A DNA stretch of 64,000 nucleotides from Streptomyces mangrovisoli. GTDB taxonomy: Bacteria; Actinomycetota; Actinomycetes; Streptomycetales; Streptomycetaceae. The stretch is from positions 1 to 64,000 of the forward strand of contig NZ_LAVA02000024.1 in NCBI RefSeq assembly GCF_000974985.2, read 5' to 3'. Below are positions 9,546 to 17,308 of the stretch, one piece after another. A program made the position numbers and the translations under genes. The stretch's first letter is position 1. Every line of letters starts with the position of its first letter. The notes below the pieces were generated by a model. The model saw only the letters and a program-made list of their open reading frames with translations, ran no database searches and was not told the DNA's origin.

Positions 9546-9899
9546 CTACAGATACAGCCCCGTGGAGTCCTCCGAGCCCTCGAAGCGGTCCGCGGCCACC
9601 GCGTGCAGGTCACGCTCCCGCATGAGCACGTAGGCCACACCCCGCACCTCGACCTCGGCCCGGTCCTCCGGGTCGTACAGGACCCGGTCGCCCGGCTCCA
9701 CGGTCCGCACGTTCTGCCCGACCGCGACGACTTCCGCCCAGGCCAGCCGACGCCCGACCGCCGCGGTGGCGGGGATCAGGATGCCGCCCCCGGACCGCCG
9801 CTCGCCCTCACCGGCCTCGTGCCGCACCAGGACGCGGTCGTGCAGCATCCGGATGGGCAGCTTGTCGTGCTGGGTGATGTCGTTTCTCTTGGCGCTCAC
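9546..9899 (-). CDS. GroES/Cpn10-like protein
   Basis: 117 residues. LPIRMLHDRVLVRHE, SGGGILIP, GQNVRTVEPGDRVLYDPED and the C-terminal VLMRERDLHAV follow the Cpn10 fold pattern. The central mobile-loop region (GEGERRSGG) is shorter and lacks the usual IVL binding triad, and no groEL is adjacent. It is therefore a GroES-family paralogue and probably not the main co-chaperonin. Function beyond the fold is unknown. Confidence 0.85.
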   Translation of the reverse strand: MSAKRNDITQHDKLPIRMLHDRVLVRHEAGEGERRSGGGILIPATAAVGRRLAWAEVVAVGQNVRTVEPGDRVLYDPEDRAEVEVRGVAYVLMRERDLHAVAADRFEGSEDSTGLYL

Positions 9900-9943
9900 G
9901 CGTGTGAACCTACCTGCCTTCGACGCGTCGGTACCTGCCCGGG

Positions 9944-10273
9944 TCAGCCGCGGCGCCGCCGGACGCCCACGACCAGCAGCCCCACGACCCCGACGGCGAG
10001 CAGGGCGACCGGCACGACCCGCTCCAGCCGGGGCGCGCCCTCCTCGTCCGTGAACTGCGCCTTCACCTCGCTGACCGCACGGTTGACCTGCACGTACGCC
10101 CGTCCGAGGGTGTTGTCGACATGGCCGACGACCTTCGCCTTGGCATCGCCGACGATGGTCTTCGGGTGCACCCGCACGCCGATCTCGTCGAGCGTATCGG
10201 CCAGCACTGCGCGGCGGGCCTTGATGTCCGCCTCGATCTGCGCCGGGGTTCTGGTGTCCGACGTGTCCGCCAC
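9944..10273 (-). CDS. DUF3618 domain membrane protein
   Basis: 109 residues. RTPAQIEADIKARRAVLADT followed by LDEIGVRVHPKTIVGDAKAK is the DUF3618 signature. One membrane helix near the C-terminus (VVPVALLAVGVVGLLVVGV) ends in an Arg-rich tail. Such proteins are often found beside Bcp in actinobacteria; the bcp gene here is divergent. Function unknown. Confidence 0.88.
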   Translation of the reverse strand: MADTSDTRTPAQIEADIKARRAVLADTLDEIGVRVHPKTIVGDAKAKVVGHVDNTLGRAYVQVNRAVSEVKAQFTDEEGAPRLERVVPVALLAVGVVGLLVVGVRRRRG

Positions 10274-10365
10274 CGTTCGGCCTCCGAAGTCTGCTGATGC
10301 TGTTCTGGACAGTCTGTCAGTTCCGGGCGCCGCCGCACCGCAAGGGCCCCCGTTACGCTGGTGCG

Positions 10366-10833
10366 ATGAGCGAGCGACTCCAGCCCGGGGACGTGGCCCC
10401 CGGCTTCACCCTCCCCGATGCCGACGGCAACGAGGTCTCCCTGGCCGACCACAAGGGCCGCAAGGTCATCGTCTACTTCTACCCCGCGGCCCTCACGCCA
10501 GGCTGCACCAAGCAGGCGTGCGACTTCACCGACAACCTGCAGGTCCTGGCCGGCGCCGGGTACGACGTCATCGGCGTCTCCCCCGACAAGCCGGAGAAGC
10601 TCGCCAAGTTCCGCGAGAAGGAGCACCTGAAGGTCACCCTGGTGGCCGACCCCGACAAGAAGGTCCTGGAGGCGTACGGCGCCTACGGCGAGAAGAAGCT
10701 CTACGGCAAGACGGTCGTCGGCGTCATCCGCTCCACGGTGATCGTCGACGAGGAGGGCAAGGTCGAACGCGCCCTCTACAACGTCAAGGCGACGGGCCAC
10801 GTGGCCAAGATCATCAAGGACCTGGGGATCTGA
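10366..10833 (+). CDS. bcp: Thioredoxin-dependent thiol peroxidase (Bcp/PrxQ)
   Basis: 155 residues from the ATG at 10366; the frame is open further upstream without a credible start. The peroxiredoxin active site is YFYPAALTPGCTKQACDF, with the peroxidatic Cys in TPGC and a resolving Cys five residues later as in atypical 2-Cys PrxQ. It reduces hydroperoxides in the cytoplasm using thioredoxin. A GC-rich hairpin terminator follows. Confidence 0.95.
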   Translation: MSERLQPGDVAPGFTLPDADGNEVSLADHKGRKVIVYFYPAALTPGCTKQACDFTDNLQVLAGAGYDVIGVSPDKPEKLAKFREKEHLKVTLVADPDKKVLEAYGAYGEKKLYGKTVVGVIRSTVIVDEEGKVERALYNVKATGHVAKIIKDLGI

Positions 10834-10855
10834 CCCGGCGGCTCCACCGGCTGAA

Positions 10856-10888
10856 CGGCCTGCACCTGGGTGTCCCCGGTGCAGGCCG
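10856..10888 (+). terminator. Hairpin after bcp
   Basis: cggcctgcacc (10856-10866) pairs perfectly with 10878-10888 around an 11-base loop. No long T run, as usual in this GC range. Confidence 0.75.
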
Positions 10889-10973
10889 CTTCACGTGCCG
10901 GGCGTGACCGCCGGACGGGCGGTTCGTTACTCCGTACGGGCTGCGAACGTGTGGCCGGAGCGGAGGGGGCTCG

Positions 10974-11612
10974 ATGGGAGTCAGTGCTTACACCAAGGAG
11001 CGGCTGGAGGAAGCGGCTCGGGAGGCACGGACGTTGTCGGAGGCGTTGGGGCGGCTGGGGGTGGATCCCAGGAGTCCGACGCGGCGGTACGTCTTCGAGC
11101 GGATGAAGAGGCTGGGCGTGGATGTCTCACACTTCGAGCGTGAGGTGAAGTGGACGCGGGAGATCCTTCAGGAGGCGGTTTCGGCATCGACGAACATGTG
11201 CGAGGTGCTGCGTCGGCTGGGGCTGGAGGTCGTCGGCGGTCACCACACGCACATCAGCCGCCGGATCAAGACGTACGGCATCGACATCTCGCATTTCCAG
11301 CCACCGACCCGACAGGGCAAGGCCTGGCGTCCTCGAACACCCGAGGGCCTGCTTGTCGCGCAGCCGACCGGCCGGGCCAGGCGTGTCCCGAGCGATCGTC
11401 TCAAGTGGGCGATGACGGCCACAGGCACGCCGGAGCGCTGCGCGATGTGCGGCATGGAAGCGGTCTGGCGAGGACAGCCCATTCCCCTGGAAGTCGACCA
11501 CATCGACGGTGACTGGCGCGACAACCGCATCGAGAACCTCCGATTTCTGTGCCCCAACTGCCACTCGATCACGGACAGTTACCGCGGCCGCGGCAAGGGT
11601 AGGGACGCATGA
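10974..11612 (+). CDS. HNH endonuclease with two SHF-type DNA-binding modules
   Basis: 212 residues. Two ~50-residue modules occupy ~6-54 and ~59-109. Each has the pattern [YW]T-E-L-AV-S-VLRRLG followed by GxDxSHF (GVDVSHF, GIDISHF), probably helix-turn-helix units. The C-terminal nuclease core has CAMCG, then PLEVDHIDGDWRDNRIENLRF and CPNCH, i.e. a zinc-binding HNH domain with the catalytic His-Asp-Asn. The stop overlaps the next gene by four bases. It may be a restriction-like or homing-type nuclease. No methylase or intron is adjacent, so its role is unclear. Confidence 0.88.
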   Translation: MGVSAYTKERLEEAAREARTLSEALGRLGVDPRSPTRRYVFERMKRLGVDVSHFEREVKWTREILQEAVSASTNMCEVLRRLGLEVVGGHHTHISRRIKTYGIDISHFQPPTRQGKAWRPRTPEGLLVAQPTGRARRVPSDRLKWAMTATGTPERCAMCGMEAVWRGQPIPLEVDHIDGDWRDNRIENLRFLCPNCHSITDSYRGRGKGRDA

Positions 11613-12292
11613 GCAGCGGCGTGCAGTACACCCGGGAACGGCTGGCCGAGGCCGCCGCGCGATGCGCCGACATCGACGAGGTCATCGCCTTCTTCGGCAC
11701 CCGGCCGTACGGCCGACTGCGCGGCCATCTCTTCCGACGCTTCGATCATTTCGGGATCGACGTCTCACACATGCCCCGTCAGCGGCGAGCGAGGGCAGCA
11801 CCCGCCAGACCGACCAACGACGACCTGCGTCGAGCGGTCGAAGGGGCGAGCTCCGTCGCGGACGCGCTCCGTACCCTGGGCTTTGCGCCCTACAACAGCA
11901 GGCTCCGCGGCCAATTCCACTGCTGGGTGGCCGAGGACGGCCTCGACACCTCGCACTTCCTGGGCCAGGCGCATCGACGCGGCGGACCGGGCGCCACGCC
12001 GCTCAGGCGCGCCGAGGACATCCTGGTCCAACACACCGGCACCCGCCGAACGAGAACCCACCTGCTCCGCAGGGCGCTTCTGGAAGTGGGTGCACCCGAG
12101 TCGTGTGCCGAGTGCGAGGTCGGCGCCGAGTGGCTGGGCAGACCCATGACCCTGGAGGTCGACCACATCAACGGGAACTGGAGTGACGACCGGCGGGAGA
12201 ACCTGCGGTTCCTGTGCCCCAACTGCCACGCGATCACCAGCACCTGGTGCAGGGGAGGCAGCCAGCGGCGACCGCTCGGCGGGTACCAGTAA
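11609..12292 (+). CDS. HNH endonuclease, paralogue of the preceding gene
   Basis: 227 residues. It has the same architecture as its neighbour: two DNA-binding modules (ending GIDVSHM and GLDTSHF) and a C-terminal HNH core with CAECEV-type zinc Cys residues, LEVDHINGNWSDDRRENLRF and CPNCH. The sequence has diverged well from the first copy, so the duplication is not recent. It is translationally coupled to the first gene. It ends only nine bases before a tRNA gene, which is either read through or transcribed from a promoter inside this gene. Confidence 0.88.
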   Translation: MSSGVQYTRERLAEAAARCADIDEVIAFFGTRPYGRLRGHLFRRFDHFGIDVSHMPRQRRARAAPARPTNDDLRRAVEGASSVADALRTLGFAPYNSRLRGQFHCWVAEDGLDTSHFLGQAHRRGGPGATPLRRAEDILVQHTGTRRTRTHLLRRALLEVGAPESCAECEVGAEWLGRPMTLEVDHINGNWSDDRRENLRFLCPNCHAITSTWCRGGSQRRPLGGYQ

Positions 12293-12301
12293 GCTGTCCG
12301 T

Positions 12302-12376
12302 GGGGCCGTAGCCCAATTGGCAGGAGGCACCACTTTTAGGTAGTGGCCAGTGCGAGTTCGAGTCTCGTCGGCCCCA
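12302..12376 (+). tRNA. tRNA with anticodon UAG (Leu by anticodon), class I body
   Basis: 75 bases including the discriminator. The 7-bp acceptor stem ggggccg/cggcccc is perfect. The D arm is gcc/ggc with GG in the loop. The anticodon stem ccact/agtgg encloses tttaggt, giving anticodon UAG followed by G37. The variable loop is only five bases, and the T arm gcgag/ctcgt encloses ttcgagt. The discriminator is A; CCA is not encoded. By anticodon it should read CUA (Leu), but normal bacterial tRNA-Leu has a long variable arm, absent here. It follows two HNH nuclease genes directly. Confidence 0.85.
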
Positions 12377-12382
12377 TCATCA

Positions 12383-12412
12383 GGGCGCGGCTCCCTACTG
12401 GGCGCCGCGCCC
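12383..12412. terminator. Hairpin between the tRNA(UAG) and rdgB
   Basis: gggcgcggc (12383-12391) pairs with gccgcgccc (12404-12412). It sits between the tRNA (+) and the convergent rdgB end (-) and can serve both. Confidence 0.75.
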
Positions 12413-12419
12413 CTCCATG

Positions 12420-13022
12420 TCAGCCCAGCAGCTCCCGGACCGCCGGTACCAGTGCCCGGAAGGCCTTGCCGCGGTGGCTGATCGCGTTCTTCTCCGCGGC
12501 TGAGAGCTCCGCGCAGGTTCGGGTCTCGGTGTCCGGCTGGAGGATCGGGTCGTAGCCGAAGCCGCCGGTGCCGGCGGGGGTGTGGCGGAGGATGCCGCGT
12601 AGCTGGCCCTCGACGACGCGTTCGGTGCCGTCGGGCAGGGCCAGGGCGGCGGCGCAGGCGAAGTGGGCGCCGCGGTGTCCGTCGGCGATGTCGGCGATCT
12701 GGGCGAGCAGCAGGTCGAGGTTGGCCTGGTCGTCGCCGTGCCGGCCGGCCCAGCGGGCGGAGAAGATGCCGGGGGCGCCGTTGAGGACGTCGACGCAGAG
12801 GCCGGAGTCGTCGGCGACGGCGGGCAGGCCGGTGGCCTGGGCCAGGGCGTGGGCCTTGAGGAGGGCGTTCTCGGCGAAGGTGACGCCGGTCTCCTTGACG
12901 TCGGGGACGTCGGGGAAGGCGTCCGCGCCGACCAGTTCGTGGGGCAGTCCGGCGTCGGCGAGGATGGCCCTCAGCTCGGTGATCTTTCCGGCGTTGCGGG
13001 TGGCGAGGATCAGGCGGGTCAT
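12420..13022 (-). CDS. rdgB: RdgB/HAM1 non-canonical purine NTP pyrophosphatase
   Basis: 200 residues, the normal family length. N-terminal LILATRNAGKITELRAIL, ADDSGLCVDVLNGAPGIFSA, GYDPIL and the C-terminal SHRGKAF are family-defining and line the nucleotide site. It hydrolyses dITP/XTP to the monophosphate in the cytoplasm, cleaning the nucleotide pool. It lies three kilobases from rph, an association common in bacteria, though here a lipoprotein gene and an MFS/TetR pair lie between. Confidence 0.95.
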   Translation of the reverse strand: MTRLILATRNAGKITELRAILADAGLPHELVGADAFPDVPDVKETGVTFAENALLKAHALAQATGLPAVADDSGLCVDVLNGAPGIFSARWAGRHGDDQANLDLLLAQIADIADGHRGAHFACAAALALPDGTERVVEGQLRGILRHTPAGTGGFGYDPILQPDTETRTCAELSAAEKNAISHRGKAFRALVPAVRELLG

Positions 13023-13139
13023 GGGGCCAGTATCTCCGGCCGCGCCGTGCGGCGGGTGGGCGGCCGGGTCCGGCGGGTGCGCGACCGGTGCGCGGCCGGT
13101 TCCGGCGGGTGCGCGGCCGGTGCGCGGCCGGTGCGCCCG

Positions 13140-13538
13140 CTACGACGTGCAGACCTTCGTCAGTTCGCCGGCCGCGTCGGTGACCGGGCCGACGTCGGGG
13201 GTGTCGTCGCCGTTCCTGACGGCCGTACGGACGTTGCCGACGGCCTTCTTCAGGTCGTCGACGGCCTTGTTGACGTCGGGGTCGCCGGTCTTGTCGCCGA
13301 TCCGGTCGAGGTCGTTCTCTATGGCGGTGAGCGAGGCGTCGGTGCGGTTCGGGTCCGTGGCGGCGTTCTCCACCGCCTGCTGGAGGTCGGTGACGTTGTC
13401 GGCGATGGAGTCGGCGGTCTGGACGCAGTCCAGGGCCTTGCCGACGGTGTCGCAGCCGGTGGCGAGCGCGGCGGCCGCCACGGCCAGGGCGACGGTCGTG
13501 GTGGTACGGCGACGGCCTCGGCGTCGGCTCGCGGCCAT
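13140..13538 (-). CDS. Small putative lipoprotein
   Basis: 132 residues. An Arg-rich N-terminus and hydrophobic stretch (TTTVALAVAAAALATGC) resemble a lipoprotein signal with the lipid-modified Cys near residue 30 (ATGC, a slightly weak lipobox). The mature part is acidic and helical with repeated NVTDLQQAV and VDDLKKAVGNV segments. No family recognised. A 100-base stretch after its stop (13025-13139) holds only GC-rich short repeats. Confidence 0.7.
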   Translation of the reverse strand: MAASRRRGRRRTTTTVALAVAAAALATGCDTVGKALDCVQTADSIADNVTDLQQAVENAATDPNRTDASLTAIENDLDRIGDKTGDPDVNKAVDDLKKAVGNVRTAVRNGDDTPDVGPVTDAAGELTKVCTS

Positions 13539-13674
13539 GGTGGTGTCCCCTCCCCTTGGGCCGGGCGCACGGTGTCGGCCGCGCGCCCGTCCGTAGGGAC
13601 GCGGCGGCGGCCGGTCCGGTTGCCCGCGCGGGCCGGTTGCTTTGCGCCGCCTTTACCGCGGGTTGGCGCGGGCG

Positions 13675-15135
13675 TCAGCCGTGCGCCTGCTGGGCGTGCC
13701 GGGGCAGCAGGCCGACGAGGAGGAGGGTCAGCAGGTTCAGGCCCGCGGCGAGGGCGAGGACGAGTTCCGCGGCGGCCACGCCGGACGCCGGGGTGAGGTG
13801 GCCGGCGCGGGAGTAGAAGACCGTGCCGAGGGCGGCCACGCCGATGGCGCCGGCGAACTGCTGGACGGCGTTGAGCGTGCCCGCGCCGGTGCCGACCTCC
13901 TCGGGGGTGGCGTCGCCGAGGATGAAGTCGACGAGCGGGACGAAGACCAGGCCGGAGCCGAAGCCGGTGACCAGGAGCGCGGGTGCCAGTTTCCAGGCGG
14001 TGAGGTCGGCGCCCCAGTGGCCGACGGACCACCACAGCGCGAGCAGTCCGGCGACGGCGATGCCGAGGCCGAGGTGCAGGCTGGTGCGGCCGAGCTTCTC
14101 GGCGAGGGTGGCGCCCGCGAGGAGTACGGCGACGGCGGTGCCGAGCGCCCAGGGCAGCAGGGTGAGGCCGGTGTGCAACGGGGTCCAGTGCAGGCCTTGC
14201 TGCAGCAGCAGGTTGACGACGAGGACGAAGGCGCTGAGGGAGGCGTAGAACCCGGCGACGACGAGCAGGCCGACGACGAAGCTGCGTTTGCGCAGCAGGG
14301 TCGGTGTGATGACCGGGTGGTCGCTGCGGCGTTCGGAGCGGACGAAGAGGGCGAGCAGGACGAGCGCCGCGGCCATCATGCCGTAGGTCCAGATCGGCCA
14401 GCCGAGGTCGCGGCCCTGGATGAGCGGGACGACGAGCAGCGCGGAGGCCGCGGTGAGCAGGCCGACGCCGGTGAGGTCGAGGCGGGCGGTGGGGTCCTCG
14501 CCGCCGTTGTGGGGCAGGACGCGCAGGGCGAGCAGGCCGGCGGCGACGCCGAGCGGGACGTTGATGAGGAAGATGGACCGCCATGCGCTGCCGAACAGGT
14601 CGAGGTGGAGCAGCCAGCCGGCGAGGACGGGTCCGGCGACCATGGTCAGGCCCATGAGGGGGCCGACCGGCATGAGGGCCCTGCGCAGGTGCCGGGGCGG
14701 GAAGACGACCTTCACCAGGGCGAGGCCCTGCGGGATCATGACCGATCCGCACAGTCCCTGGAGGGTGCGGGCGACGATCAGGAAGACCACGCCGGGGGCG
14801 AGTCCGCAGGCCAGTGAGGCGAGGGTGAAGCCGGTCATGCCGAGCAGGAACAGCCGGCGGCGGCCGAGGAGGTCGCCGAGGCGGCCGGAGGTGACGAGGC
14901 CGAGCGCGAAGGCGGCGGTGTAGGCGCTGAGCACCCATTGGACCGTGGCGGTGGAGCCGCCGAGGTCGGCGTGGATGGCGGGGCCGGCGAGGTTGGCGAC
15001 GCTGGAGTCGATCAGGTCCATGACGTCGGCGGTGACGACGACGGCCAGGAGGAGCCAGGCGGCGCGGGTGGGCCGGGCGGAGTCGGTTGCGGGGTCGGTG
15101 GCGGGGGCGGGTGGGGTGCGCTGGGTTGTGGACAC
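13675..15135 (-). CDS. MFS multidrug exporter, DHA2 (14-helix) type
   Basis: About 486 residues from the GTG at 15135 (a GTG at 15141 is also in frame). The first helix carries VMDLIDSSVANLAGPAIHADL, the DHA2 motif D1. GRLGDLLGRRRLFLLGM is the MFS motif A loop, and about fourteen hydrophobic helices follow. It is a proton-driven drug exporter. It diverges from a TetR regulator, and the 96-base gap contains four copies of a palindrome, so it is very probably repressed by that regulator and induced by its substrate. Confidence 0.92.
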   Translation of the reverse strand: MSTTQRTPPAPATDPATDSARPTRAAWLLLAVVVTADVMDLIDSSVANLAGPAIHADLGGSTATVQWVLSAYTAAFALGLVTSGRLGDLLGRRRLFLLGMTGFTLASLACGLAPGVVFLIVARTLQGLCGSVMIPQGLALVKVVFPPRHLRRALMPVGPLMGLTMVAGPVLAGWLLHLDLFGSAWRSIFLINVPLGVAAGLLALRVLPHNGGEDPTARLDLTGVGLLTAASALLVVPLIQGRDLGWPIWTYGMMAAALVLLALFVRSERRSDHPVITPTLLRKRSFVVGLLVVAGFYASLSAFVLVVNLLLQQGLHWTPLHTGLTLLPWALGTAVAVLLAGATLAEKLGRTSLHLGLGIAVAGLLALWWSVGHWGADLTAWKLAPALLVTGFGSGLVFVPLVDFILGDATPEEVGTGAGTLNAVQQFAGAIGVAALGTVFYSRAGHLTPASGVAAAELVLALAAGLNLLTLLLVGLLPRHAQQAHG

Positions 15136-15207
15136 GAACACCGTTCTACTCCGGAACACTGTTCGTTGCAAGACGAACGCTGTTCCTAGTGTCGTAGAAC
15201 ACTGTTC
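15136..15207. promoter_or_regulatory. Four copies of the 11-base palindrome GAACACTGTTC
   Basis: Copies lie at 15136-15146 (gaacaccgttc), 15154-15164 (gaacactgttc), 15175-15185 (gaacgctgttc) and 15197-15207 (gaacactgttc), so starts are 18, 21 and 22 bases apart. They fill the space between the divergent MFS and TetR genes and the first touches the MFS start codon. This is a likely operator array for the TetR protein controlling both genes. Confidence 0.85.
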
Positions 15208-15231
15208 GCCCGGGTTGGCTAGACTTCCCCC

Positions 15232-15966
15232 ATGTCTCCGACTCCGCAGGAACGGCGCGCAGCGCGGCACCAACTCGGCACCGGTTCGGGCACGCCGGCG
15301 GCCCGGCGCGGTCCGTCCGGCGGGCGCAAGCGGCCGATCACGGTCGACGCCATCATCGACACCGCGTTCGGCATCGTGGAGCGGGAGGGGTACGAGGCCC
15401 TGACGATGCGGCGGGTGGCGACCGCGCTGGAGACCGGGCCGTCGTCGCTGTACGCGCACGTGGTCAACAAGGAGGACCTGGACGAGCTGCTCATCGGCCG
15501 GCTGTGCACGGGGATCGAGCTGCCCGAGCCGGACCCGGACCGCTGGCGGGAGCAGATCACCGGCGTTCTCGGCCGGCTGCGCGACCGGTATCTGCGCTAT
15601 CCGGGCATCTCCCGGGCGGCGTTCGCCGCGGCGCCGTCCAACCTGGACACGCTGCGCGTCAGCGAGGGAATGCTGGCGCTCCTGCTGGCCGGCGGCGTCG
15701 CCCCGCAGGCCGCCGCGTGGGCCATGGACTCACTGATGCTGTACGTCAACGCGTACTGCCTGGAAGTGTCGCTGGCGGAGAGCCGGCTCGGGCGCGGCGA
15801 CGGCGGCTGGGTGGTCAGCCGCGACGAACTGTTGCGCCGGTTCGCCGCGTTGCCCGACACGTTCCCCGCGACCAAGCGGCACGCCGCCGAACTCACCGCG
15901 GGCACGGTCCACGACCGCTTCGACTTCACCATCGGACTGATGCTGGACGGGTTGGCGACGGGATAG
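15232..15966 (+). CDS. TetR/AcrR family transcriptional regulator
   Basis: 244 residues. Residues ~37-85 hold the TetR helix-turn-helix (ALTMRRVATALETGPSSLYA, then HVVNKEDLDELLI). The N-terminal extension is basic. The C-terminal ligand domain includes a helix WAMDSLMLYVNAYCLEVSL like that of TetR_C proteins sensing drugs. Divergent from the DHA2 exporter with four palindromes between; it probably represses both genes. Confidence 0.93.
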   Translation: MSPTPQERRAARHQLGTGSGTPAARRGPSGGRKRPITVDAIIDTAFGIVEREGYEALTMRRVATALETGPSSLYAHVVNKEDLDELLIGRLCTGIELPEPDPDRWREQITGVLGRLRDRYLRYPGISRAAFAAAPSNLDTLRVSEGMLALLLAGGVAPQAAAWAMDSLMLYVNAYCLEVSLAESRLGRGDGGWVVSRDELLRRFAALPDTFPATKRHAAELTAGTVHDRFDFTIGLMLDGLATG

Positions 15967-16047
15967 CGGATCCTCCAGCGCGCCGAGCGGGCCGGGCGCG
16001 GGGCGCACCGGCCCGCCGGCGGTGGGTGGAGCGGGGGACGTGGGGGC

Positions 16048-16785
16048 TCAGCGGTCCAGCAGGGCGTCCAGCGCGGTGCGCTGATGACCCGCCAGCTCGG
16101 CGCAGCCGGCCACCGCGAGGTCGAGCAGCGCGTCGAGCTCGTCGCGGGCGAAGGGCTCGGCCTCGGCGGTGCCCTGGACCTCGACGAAGCGGCCGTCGCC
16201 GGTGCAGACGACGTTCATGTCGGTCTCGGCCTTGACGTCCTCCTCGTAGCAGAGGTCGAGGAGGGGGACGCCGCCGACGATGCCGACCGAGACGGCGGAG
16301 ACCGTGCCGGTGAGGGGCTGGCGGCCGGCCCGGATCAGCTTCCTGCCCTGGGCCCAGCCGATCGCGTCGGCGAGGGCGACGTAGGAGCCGGTGATCGCCG
16401 CGGTGCGGGTGCCGCCGTCGGCCTGGAGGACGTCGCAGTCGAGGACGATCGTGTTCTCGCCGAGCGCCTTGTAGTCGATGACCGCGCGCAGCGAACGGCC
16501 GATGAGGCGGCTGATCTCGTGGGTACGGCCGCCGATGCGGCCCTTGACGGACTCGCGGTCGCCCCGGGTGTTGGTGGCGCGGGGCAGCATGGCGTACTCC
16601 GCGGTGACCCAGCCCTCGCCGCTGCCCTTGCGCCAGCGGGGGACGCCTTCGGTGACGGAGGCGGTGCACAGCACCTTGGTGTCGCCGAAGGAGACGAGGA
16701 CGGAGCCTTCGGCGTGCTTGCTCCATCCCCGTTCGATGGTGATGGGGCGGAGCTGCTGGGGGGTGCGGCCGTCGATTCGAGACAT
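16048..16785 (-). CDS. rph: Ribonuclease PH
   Basis: 245 residues, normal length. N-terminal [56 protein letters not shown] (phosphate/RNA-binding Arg-rich loop), [20 protein letters not shown] and [15 protein letters not shown] are diagnostic. It trims the 3' end of tRNA precursors phosphorolytically in the cytoplasm. It is transcribed away from the PTS genes. Confidence 0.97.
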   Translation of the reverse strand: MSRIDGRTPQQLRPITIERGWSKHAEGSVLVSFGDTKVLCTASVTEGVPRWRKGSGEGWVTAEYAMLPRATNTRGDRESVKGRIGGRTHEISRLIGRSLRAVIDYKALGENTIVLDCDVLQADGGTRTAAITGSYVALADAIGWAQGRKLIRAGRQPLTGTVSAVSVGIVGGVPLLDLCYEEDVKAETDMNVVCTGDGRFVEVQGTAEAEPFARDELDALLDLAVAGCAELAGHQRTALDALLDR

Positions 16786-16813
16786 GCCGACGAGCCTATC
16801 CCCACCGGTGAAA

Positions 16814-16841
16814 GGGCCCCTACCGCGGTGCGGAGGGGCCC
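16814..16841 (-). terminator. Hairpin after nagF
   Basis: gggcccct (16814-16821) pairs with aggggccc (16834-16841), 70 bases after the nagF stop on the minus strand and upstream of rph. Confidence 0.65.
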
Positions 16842-16911
16842 CTGGGCGGCGAGCCGTTCGTACGCGCGGCCGTACCCCGTCCGGGGTGGGGCGGCGCGGC
16901 GGCCCGCCGGC

Positions 16912-17145
16912 TCACATCATGTCTTCGATGTCCGCGGCGATCGGGTCGGCGTCGGTGCCGATGACGACCTGGATGGCGGTGCCCATCTTGACGACACCGT
17001 GGGCGCCGGCGGCCTTCAGGGCGGCCTCGTCGACCAGCGACGGGTCGACGACCTCGGTGCGCAGACGGGTGATGCAGCCCTCGACCTCTTCGATGTTGTC
17101 GATGCCGCCGAGCCCGGCAACGATCTTCTCAGCCTTGGTGGCCAT
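16912..17145 (-). CDS. nagF: PTS EIIB component, GlcNAc system
   Basis: 77 residues from the ATG at 17145. KAEKIVAGLGGIDNIEEVEG followed by CITRLRTEV carries the phospho-accepting Cys of the glucose/GlcNAc EIIB family. It accepts phosphate from EIIA and passes it to the sugar bound by EIIC. It diverges from nagE1 and shares a region with a DasR-type site. This is the separate-EIIB arrangement known for Streptomyces NagF. Confidence 0.93.
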   Translation of the reverse strand: MATKAEKIVAGLGGIDNIEEVEGCITRLRTEVVDPSLVDEAALKAAGAHGVVKMGTAIQVVIGTDADPIAADIEDMM

Positions 17146-17269
17146 GGTGTTTCTCCCTGAATTCCCTGTTTCGAACCGCTTTTTCGAAGTAACCCACAGT
17201 TGGCCCAACTTCGCGAGCGACCGTGCCGCCTGTGCCCGAGGATGACGTCACAGCAACGACATCGTCGTG

Positions 17270-17285
17270 ACTGGTCTACACCACC
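17270..17285. promoter_or_regulatory. DasR-type operator (dre) between nagF and nagE1
   Basis: actggtctacaccacc closely matches the published DasR consensus ACTGGTCTAGACCACT. It lies 24 bases before the nagE1 ATG and 125 bases before the divergent nagF. DasR is a GntR-type repressor released by glucosamine-6-phosphate, so the site should couple both genes to amino-sugar supply. Confidence 0.85.
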
Positions 17286-17308
17286 TGACAGGCGGTCGAC
17301 AAACCATG

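Noticed and set aside
6884..9625. Long + strand frame overlapping the PBP gene
   Set aside because: Repetitive Arg/Gly/His shadow frame of the PBP; no domain.
10974..12376. HNH pair plus tRNA as an integrated mobile element
   Set aside because: No integrase, no direct repeat of the tRNA 3' end found nearby, and composition matches the neighbours.
12302..12376. Suppressor tRNA reading UAG stop codons
   Set aside because: The anticodon itself is UAG, which pairs with CUA; a UAG-stop suppressor would need CUA as anticodon.
13025..13139. Short gcggccggtgcgc repeats as a regulatory array
   Set aside because: They are irregular, low-complexity GC-rich sequence after a gene end with no symmetry or constant spacing.
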